Origin: Calycina herbarum
Taxonomy: Eukaryota > Ascomycota > Leotiomycetes > Helotiales > Pezizellaceae
Reading direction: 5' to 3'
Assembly (NCBI GenBank): GCA_001414485.1
Contig: LLEY01000304.1
Span: 1-38,978 of the forward strand
Length of the DNA: 38,978 bases
Shown here: positions 31,756 through 38,978 of the stretch, piece after piece
How the letters are laid out: the number at the start of each line of letters is the position of its first letter
Position numbering within the stretch: position 1 is the stretch's first letter
Notes under the pieces: generated by a model
The model's database searches: none
Told to the model about the DNA's origin: nothing
The model's input: only the letters and a program-made list of their open reading frames with translations
Position numbers and translations under genes: made by a program

Positions 31756-32881
31756 AAACCTATTGTGATCACCCAAATACCCGCCGATGAATCGAATTTT
31801 GTCAGACGTCAAAATCAAAGATCCCCATGCTGCCTAGAAAGCGGTCTCGGTCGCTAGGAAAGGATTTGATTGTCGCGCGGGCCTTGATGATGTTTGACTT
31901 GCCTCGTTGGATTGACTCATCCAAAGGTGGAGGACAACAACACCCGACCAGAAAATCCCGGAGTACTTGGAAAGTGGACTTGATTGGCGACGACGAGGCT
32001 AGAGGAGATTCGGCCTTGTGATATCCTGCTTGTTTCTCTACTAGTATACTGGATGTGAGAAGGGGGGTTTGAGGGAGAGAGTTGGTCAGTTGGTTGGTGG
32101 GGTAGTTGTGCAAATCGAGGGAGCAAAAGAGTTCGACAAGGCATACGAGGCACATCTTTTTCGTGATACACCCCTCGGACCATAACTGACCAATATAAAT
32201 CATATCAACAAAGGAGAGCAGAGAAGGAGGGTTGGAATTGAAAAAGGGGCTTTTGCACTTCTCAAAATATAATTAAACATGGATGCGAGGCAACGGTTCG
32301 GATGAATAAAATGCCATCCCCTCCGCGCGACTAACATTCAAGGAGGCTGCAGGCGGGAAGACGCTTTTGATAACTCTCCAATCATTACACTCGTAATTTG
32401 AAGCGGGGAAAAGTTGAGGTTGATGATTCATTGGTCCCCTTCAATTGGTGTGTGTATACCCCCACCAGCCCCCAATTTCAGTATTTGGTGGGTGTAACGT
32501 CATGACGGTGATGGAGTGATCCAGGAAGGAATAACAATACCGTGGTTTTGGATCTCCTGTTTTTGTCAGTGGAAGGATTTATTTCGAGATTTCCTTGGAT
32601 TGCTGAGCAAGAAGAAGGCTGGCTGTCTCCGATGTCCCTTTCCTTCACAGCCTGATTTTGAAATGGAAAAAGGGGCGAAGGCTGATTCCCAAAGTGGTGT
32701 GCTTGAAACGAGAGGTGATACGCCGATGGAATTGAACCTTGAAAGAGTATGAGTAACTCTGAGTATCTTGGTAGATCTGAGTCTGATGGTGATACTGGAG
32801 GGTAGAATACAGAACGGGATTCCGGACTCGATCTGGGCGCGACGCCGACGTGGCGATAAGGCTCGGCGGGTGCAGTGTCTG

Positions 32882-32903
32882 CATAACAGTGTCATAACAG
32901 TGT
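32882..32903. repeat. 11-bp exact tandem duplication
   Basis: CATAACAGTGT occurs twice in direct succession. Confidence 0.9.
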
Positions 32904-33415
32904 TTGGTAAAGATACACAATAATACCACCACCACCACCAGAGGTTGTATTAACTTGGGGTTATCCAAGCGCTGGGAAGATATCGATTCGCATTTAGCAG
33001 AGATTATTTCGAGTTTGAAAAGATGCAGCGGAGGTCCATCGAGGCGATGCTATTCATAAATTTGCAGAGTGCTTGGTGGATGCCTGCAGCAGCCTGTGCG
33101 CATGGAACACTATCCGGTCTGAGCATGGCACGGCAATGAGTCTTCTTGTAAGTAAAGTGCAGTTGGCGGGCAGCAAATGTGGGAGGGAACCTGAGCCCCG
33201 CGGGAGAAGGGGAAACCGAGGTGGACGTGTGTGAGGTGAAAATAGAATTCGCGTCGACTTCTCCACATTCGTCGTCTGAAGAGGGGGGAGATGATGGAAG
33301 GCATGATGAAGGGAGAGGCTGCTGCTTCGGCGAGGCTGTGCGGCGTAGGTGGGTGCTATCGTCATTTCCAACGGTGACACCATGTGTTTACTCACCTAAT
33401 ACCCAGAGAGAGGAG

Positions 33416-33445
33416 GAAGACCTAGCTACAGAAGACCTAGCTACA
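33416..33445. repeat. 15-bp exact tandem duplication
   Basis: GAAGACCTAGCTACA occurs twice in direct succession. Confidence 0.9.
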
Positions 33446-33591
33446 CGAAGAGGGGAGTTCCTCTGAACCCGCAGGCAGAGGCAGGTAGAGAGGTGGGCCA
33501 CATACGTGTGGGTATCGAGGAGAGAGCTGTTGCTGCAAAGGTGCGTTTTCCCCTTACTACAAGGCCTTCCATAGGCTGGCTGCAATACAGA

Positions 33592-33617
33592 GCAGAGCTC
33601 CTCCGCAGAGCTCCTCC
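33592..33617. repeat. 13-bp exact tandem duplication
   Basis: GCAGAGCTCCTCC occurs twice in direct succession. Confidence 0.9.
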
Positions 33618-35203
33618 GAGTCTTTCTTTCCACTGTTTCCAGAAGCCGTCTCTGTTGATTTGTTTACCGGCCTTCTGGCCTACTTGGGCATTTGTTTGTC
33701 GGACAAAGACTCTGTGTCTGTTTCCCTCAGATAGGCCAGACTTGCAAACTGACCTGCCTGATGGCAAATCAAGATGCGATGGGTGGCGGAGGGTTGATGG
33801 CGCTGAAGAAAAAAGAGGTTGTGTGGCCTCGTCTCCATCGAGCCTGTCTCGAGCTGTCTCGAGCCTGCTTCTTTCTGCCTTTGTCTGAGGGTGTGGCAAT
33901 AGGCTGCTGGGATACGGACATGTGGGAAGGGGCGTGGATGGAAGGATCGATGGGGTGAGCCGTGCAACCAGTGTGACACATGTCTGGCTTGCTTGCGGCG
34001 TCGGGGGGAGATATCTAGTATTGATCAGACTGAGTATATCCTCATCTCCAAACGAGTCCAGCGGTGCTCCTACCAAGGCCATGGATGCTGGTGTAACAAA
34101 ATGTGGCTCAAAGTTTACGTGTCGACCAGTCAGCTCACACCTCCCCCGACGCGCCACTAAATCTGCGAGGGAAAGAGTCACCGTCGCTAGTCCGACACCC
34201 TGGCAATGCTAAGTGGCTCCACTCCACACCAGCCAGCCTTCACTTTGAGCCTGCCGTGTGCTCCCGTAGGCCGGATCTTGCCTTGCCCCCCCCCCAAATC
34301 TCACTGCACCGGCTCTGGTGGCTCTGGCGTGCCTTGGGGTACTGGGCTGGGCTGGCTGGCTTCTGAACAAAAGCTCGCCATGCCCGCAGTCTACCACTCT
34401 TTTCTGATTTCTACTCAACACCAGAATGTACGATCCCAACGTCTAACAAAGCGGCTCCTTGAAGTCTGCCACCGCCCAATACAAATCGCATACCATCCAT
34501 CATACTACAACCTCCAAACTCCTCTTATCAAATCCTCTTTTTCTCGCATTCCTCCCATTTTCTCCGGCTTCACCGATTTCAGATTCCAGATTCCAGGTTC
34601 CTGCGACAAAGCGAACACCTCTTCCACTTCGCCCCCCAGTGACTCCCGTCCAAGCAAGCTCCATCAGTCACGCTGACCTCTTCCTCCACCTAAACCACTC
34701 CACCACCACCACCTACTACTTTCTACCTAAAAGTACGACACCCCTCTACTACTACTTCGGCTTGCCACCTTTACTCGTCAAACATTTCCGCCGCGCGCTT
34801 GTTTCTTTCTTCCTTTTGTCCCTTTGATACCCAGGTGGATAGTACAGAAGCGACGTACAGTATAGGCTGCCTGCTCCTCGGCGCCTAAGACCCCCCCAGA
34901 CCCCCCAACATTCACCCTCCGCGATACCGGCTTAGTGCACTCGCCACCTTCAACTCTCCTCTGATTAGAACAGTCACTCGGGTCCTCTGAGTCGAACTTG
35001 TCACCAACGCCTCTACCCGTTCAAAAAAGAACACCTTTGTGCAAGCAAACAACTCCACTCAATCCTTTTTCCTCTCTTGTTTATTACCTCTTTTCCCTCG
35101 GCTTCAACTTTCAGCGACTTCCTTTTACCTTCCGATCTACTAATAATTCACCTCCACCATCTCACCTTCAACCGACCTCCAACCTCCCCCCCCTCCTACC
35201 TGG

Positions 35204-35224
35204 ATGGTGACTAGTTCCCTCTAG
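35204..35224 (+). promoter_or_regulatory. Upstream ORF 1 of the cyclin gene, 6 codons
   Basis: ATG followed by five sense codons and TAG in the pyrimidine-rich leader, 349 bases before the cyclin stop-free start region. Relevant only if the transcript starts upstream of it. Confidence 0.35.
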
Positions 35225-35274
35225 CCCACCATTTATCTCAACAATTACCACTTTCATCGACGAAAATACTCGCC

Positions 35275-35373
35275 ATGATCCTCGCACTCTCCGAATTCTC
35301 CCCAGTTGCCAGTCTTGCATCGTCCACCGGTTATATCGTCCGCTCAGAGATCTTCGAGATCCCTTTGCTCTAG
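35275..35373 (+). promoter_or_regulatory. Upstream ORF 2 of the cyclin gene, 32 codons
   Basis: An ATG in the context CTCGCC ATG, with a C at -3, opens a 32-residue frame (MILALSEFSPVASLASS...) ending at TAG 35371-35373. It is the longest of three short frames between 35200 and the cyclin start and could dampen translation of the cyclin if it lies in the mRNA leader. Confidence 0.4.
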
Positions 35374-35431
35374 CCTGTCCTCCGACTCCCTCGATTATTT
35401 CGCCTGCAACCGCCATCGCAGTTGCATACGC

Positions 35432-35467
35432 ATGTATCTAGTCAGAAGGTTCCACGACAGTTTATAA
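35432..35467 (+). promoter_or_regulatory. Upstream ORF 3 of the cyclin gene, 11 codons
   Basis: ATG to TAA, 105 bases before the cyclin start codon. That spacing would permit reinitiation. Confidence 0.35.
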
Positions 35468-35572
35468 CGATATATCGGTTGGCTTTGCATAGACGGCGAC
35501 TGGAGTTTACCCCATACGAACTTCACCACGATCCCTCCATAAACCACCTTACATAACCCGAATTTTCCAAAG

Positions 35573-37700
35573 ATGAATTGCCGCGATGATGATGATTCGC
35601 CGCCTTACGTCGTCAGCCTCTATCCTAGTGGCCCATACAGCTCCTCGATAGCCTCTTCAGCCTCGTCCTCCTCTGCTTCTGTTTGGTCCGATGTGGCTTC
35701 ACAATCCTCAGACGACTCTTCAGTCACAGGCACCTCCTCCGATTCAGATCCCGCAGAGGCATTTTGCCCACCACCATTTACAGCGCCCATCCAAAGAGGC
35801 GAACAAGGTACTTCGGTCGCCACATACTGGCCGAAACAACGACTTCCCGAAGTAGCCCCAGAACAAAGACAACACCCAAGAAGGACCAGTGTGGGAGCAG
35901 CTCAACTGAAATGCCCCCCATCGTTGGTACGACAATGCGATCGAAAGGTCAACTTCGTCGATAGCCTCGTCGGTAAGATTACACAAACCTCCTGAAACAA
36001 ATAAGTCCTCCCGCTCAATAACCTCCCCAGATTCCTCGGCTCAAATTGTGGAAGCAATATGGCCTCTTTCCTCGGTTGTATGTCGAAGTGACATAGGCAA
36101 TAAGGGAGTCCTTCCTTTACGAACATTCATTCAGGAGACTCTCAGACGATCAAGAACCAGTTACTCGACCCTGCAGGTGGCCTTGTACTATTTGATACTG
36201 ATTAAGCCTCATGTTCCCAAACATGATTTTACGATGGAACAACCCGACGATGCGCACTCTATTCGCGCTTTGCAATGCGGTCGTCGCATGTTCCTCTCCG
36301 CTCTTATACTCGCCTCCAAGTACCTCCAAGACCGAAACTACTCAGCTCGCGCGTGGAGTAAGATATCTGGATTGAACACTTTGGAGATCAATCAAAACGA
36401 GCTCGCATTCCTTTTAGCCGTTGATTGGGAGTTACATATTACAGATGCCGTTTTCCAACGTTGGACCGACATCGTCCTTAAATACACACCAACACAACCA
36501 CCATCGCCGGGTTCATCTTGTCCCAGACATGCCGAGCAAACGGCGGATTGGAAAGCTATCATCCTTAGGCTCAACCCTCAGTTGGATAACATTGAAGGTG
36601 TTTTGCCAGCAACATCTGCCAAGGCAAATGTAAAATTTATTAGTGCATCAAGTCCACGATCATTCGCATTGGCCACGGACCGCACCTCTTCTGGATATGG
36701 TTCCAACGAGTCCACCCCGACCCCAAAGTACTATACACCCAATGTTTTGGAGCCTGCTCCTTTTACTATTTATTCTGCAAGCAAAGCTGCCCCCGCTCTT
36801 GGCCTGCTACCAACGCCAAGATTGACCCCACAGAGCTCTGGATTCAACACTCCTGCAGTGAGTGCCGCTTCCTACATGCTCGGCAAATCTTCCATGGGTC
36901 TTGCAATGTCGCACGCTTCGAACGCATGTGCTTCTCAATTGACGGATAAGTGGCCAACGTCTTCACCACAATCTTATGTCTCTGGTCGACGTTCCTCTCT
37001 GGCAAACTCAGTTTCTTCCATGTCCTCTCCAGAGTCCATGGTCTCGGACACCTCTTCACGATCATCCCGCTCATCTTCCATCTCCTCAGCATCGTCATTG
37101 ATGAGTGCGCCGATCTCATCCAAATCTTTGGATGTCCAGGCGCGCTGTCGATACGCGAAACTTTGCAATGAAAGACAGAGCAGAACCGTGATTGCTACCG
37201 TCCCAGAATACTGTGATGGTCCAACCTCATCACCAGAATCGTATACTGCTCCAGTTGGCAAGGATTTCCTTGACATGTCATTGAATACACCGTTGGCCAG
37301 AAGAGAATGCGAGATGGACTACTTTTCCAAGACTGAAGAGGCAGCTCGTGCTTTACAAGAGCTTCAAAGTCATCCTCGATCGGTGGATTCACCAAGTCGA
37401 GGTGCGAAGCGTAGTCGACCGCAGTCAATTGACAACTCTCTTCAAGAAAATGTTCGGGAGATGTTGAATGGCCGGAGTCAAGCTGATAACTGGTCTGGTG
37501 AGCTCATCAGATCTCGTGCCATTCAAGCTCGTGCCGGTCTCCAGGTTCCTATTCAGTCGACCAACGGTGCTTCGCTGGGACGAAAGCGTGTTTGCTGTGC
37601 GACGGAAGCTCAGCGTGGCATGCTTCCACAGACAAATAATATCCACACTGCTTTTGGAGGAATGGGTGGCCCTGGTATGTGGGATGGAATACTTAATTAA
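35573..37700 (+). CDS. Pho80/PCL-type cyclin (PCL5-like)
   Basis: Two exons, 35573-35972 and 36031-37700, with a 58-nt intron (GTAAGA donor, CCCCAG acceptor). They total 2070 nt and 689 residues. The join creates FVDSLVDSSAQIVEAIWPLS, the entry into the cyclin box. The box runs to about residue 280 and includes RRSRTSYSTLQVALYYL, CGRRMFLSALILASKYLQ, RAWSKISGL and EINQNELAFLLAVDWEL, the fungal PCL5/Pas1 pattern. Such cyclins activate a Pho85-type kinase and act in G1/S or nutrient control. Residues 25-60 and about 440-500 are Ser-rich and disordered, and the long C-terminal tail ends GMGGPGMWDGILN. Three short upstream ORFs precede the start. The subfamily call is from motif memory and the exact orthologue is not certain. 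Confidence 0.9.
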
Positions 37701-38978
37701 TTTCGAAAAGTTCTTCTTCGACGACACCCTTGAAAAGTAAACACAAAATCCGACTTATACATACATCCTCTCAAAATACGAACGCGCAAAATCACCCTTG
37801 TCACAACAGTCCATCATACTTTTCTTTTGTCCAAAATTCGGGGAGTGGGGAGTGGAGGAGTCATTATTTGGGGATGGGGGAAACTTGATTGCTCATTGCA
37901 TATACTTTCGCGCGACTTTGCTGTTACTTGTGGAGCGGCCTCTTTTACTTATCTGGAAACCAGGTGGACTTTATACCTCTGTTAATTCGGAACGGGTTCA
38001 TCTTGAAGGTTTTTAGATATGGGATTGTTTCTCGTAGCGTTGCGCAAGTGCTCTGGAATAATTTGGGCTGAGCAAAGCATGGGGTTCTTAGTTCTTGCAT
38101 AGCATGGGATTCTTCTTTTTTTTATTTGATCTTTTTCTCTCTCAAGTTCTTTGGGAACGCGAGAGGGAAGAAAGACTTTGTACGTTTAGTAGTGGCTGCT
38201 AGTGGCTGAGATGGGTGGATGTGGTTGCAGATGGATGGGGATGGTTAGTAGTTGGTGATAGTGGTGGGGGATGAATAAAGAGATCATTTGCTCATTCTCT
38301 TTTTTGCATTGATTTTGGTGGTGATCTTGACTTCTATCTGAGCCTGCTCTGAGTTGCGACGCCTTTCGCCTTGATCTTGACCTTGAATCTGACTAAAGTG
38401 AACGAACGGGTTGAACTGGTTTGGTTCTCGCTTACGGTTACTGGACCTTGGGTTTAAAGGGAAAGGGGAAGGAGAGATGTGGGAACTGGGGATGAGGGGT
38501 AGTTGAGTTGAGAGGAGAGATCCGAAATACATGAGCCTATATTCCTTTTGAGATTTTTTGAGGGGGATTTTTTCTTTTGCTATGTGTCTTTTTGATACGC
38601 TTGTGGTGATGTGATGGTGCTTTGGGCGGGAGGTGTGAACGGTGAGTGAGTGAGTGAATGGTGATTGTGGCGATGGCGTGACTGGTTTCTTGTTGACGCC
38701 TTAATAAATCTGTGAATGGATTTGGATTGAGTCACCTCTTGATCATCTGGTCGTCATCGGCTTGTATCGGGTGGGTTGCGTCGGTGGGGACTTGGGATAG
38801 TTTGTGATGGATGTTGTGTTTGTGACTTGGGGACTTGTGACTTGGAGGATGGGATGAGAGTTGGGCAGGGGATTCACTGGTTGCTAGTCGCTTCGAGTAG
38901 GTTGATGAGAGGATTTGAGAAACTTTTAGGGGGTCTCGGGCATTTCGGAGGCACCTTTGGGGGGGGGGGGGGGGGGGG
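37701..38978. other. 3' flank of the cyclin gene, no gene seen
   Basis: About 1.3 kb, G/T-rich with many short GTGG/GTGAG repeats. A minus-strand frame at 38532-38284 (82 codons, ATG start) is Ser/Pro/Lys-rich without a domain and is not accepted as a gene. The window ends in a G20 run (38959-38978), so the sequence may stop at an assembly break. Confidence 0.5.
38959..38978. repeat. Homopolymer G20 at the window end
   Basis: Twenty consecutive G up to the last base. The true length is unknown because the window ends inside it. Confidence 0.95.

Larger units (their letters stand above)
28890..35203. other. Long gene-free region upstream of the cyclin gene
   Basis: About 6.3 kb with no convincing gene on either strand. 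From 28890 to about 29700 it is AT-rich. From 29700 to 31300 it is C/A-rich with homopolymer stretches and a compound microsatellite. From 31700 to 34300 it is mixed and GC-richer, with several exact short tandem duplications. From 34400 on it is pyrimidine-rich, as in fungal 5' leaders. The longest frame (minus, 34181-33441) has no domain and competes with open frames on the other strand. Long promoter and leader sequence or non-coding transcription is plausible. Confidence 0.5.

Noticed and set aside
33441..34181. Minus-strand frame of 246 codons
   Set aside because: It opens with a non-ATG codon (first ATG at 34082), has no domain, lies in GC-richer sequence where several frames on both strands are open, and has no supporting splice or start context.
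38284..38532. Minus-strand 82-codon frame after the cyclin gene
   Set aside because: Low-complexity Ser/Pro/Lys content in G/T-rich flanking sequence, with no domain and no splice partner.

Overview
The window looks like a filamentous ascomycete chromosome segment, most likely Leotiomycetes (Helotiales/Sclerotiniaceae-like). Most multi-exon genes carry 47-65 nt GT-AG introns with CTAAC/CTGAC-like branch sites. The protein families are fungal-specific (Zn2Cys6, DUF7580, 2EXR, MYND-DUF4470, Pho80-like cyclin). The one transposon shows a RIP-like mutation pattern, and AT-rich stretches alternate with gene islands. The taxon is inferred from family content, not from a match.

Layout. Positions 1-1050 hold a GC-rich edge fragment and then a degenerate tandem array of eight units of about 105 bp. 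At 1279-2241 there is an orphan gene with a membrane segment and a long coiled coil. Positions 2795-5229 are a gene-relic zone: one frameshifted gene, one doubtful small spliced gene and decayed sequence. The minus strand from 11740 to 5230 carries one very large nine-exon gene. It encodes a Zn2Cys6 cluster, an effector-like helical region, C2H2-type fingers, a BAG domain, another C2H2 finger and a bZIP, followed by a long disordered tail. All splice phases agree only if one copy of a perfect 28-bp tandem duplication at 10355-10410 is ignored; the duplication breaks the frame.

A DUF7580 gene (12098-14178) starts divergently 357 bp away. It is followed by a convergent, clearly broken short-chain dehydrogenase gene (15309-14459). 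From 16135 to 26187 the plus strand carries a tandem array of six 2EXR-domain genes. One has an in-frame stop and one needs an intron. The array is interrupted by a 1.3-kb decayed DD34E Tc1/mariner element with 34-bp inverted repeats (20570-21914). Next is a five-exon MYND/DUF4470 gene (26937-28889).

Positions 28890-35572 are a 6.7-kb stretch without a convincing gene, rich in pyrimidine tracts and short tandem duplications. It leads into a Pho80/PCL-type cyclin gene (35573-37700) with three short upstream ORFs near its start. The window ends in a run of 20 G.

The 5-29 kb part behaves like a fast-evolving accessory island: tandem paralogues, transposon damage, frameshifts and regulator-like or signalling-like domain combinations. 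The cyclin is the most core-like gene. No rRNA, tRNA or CRISPR was seen.
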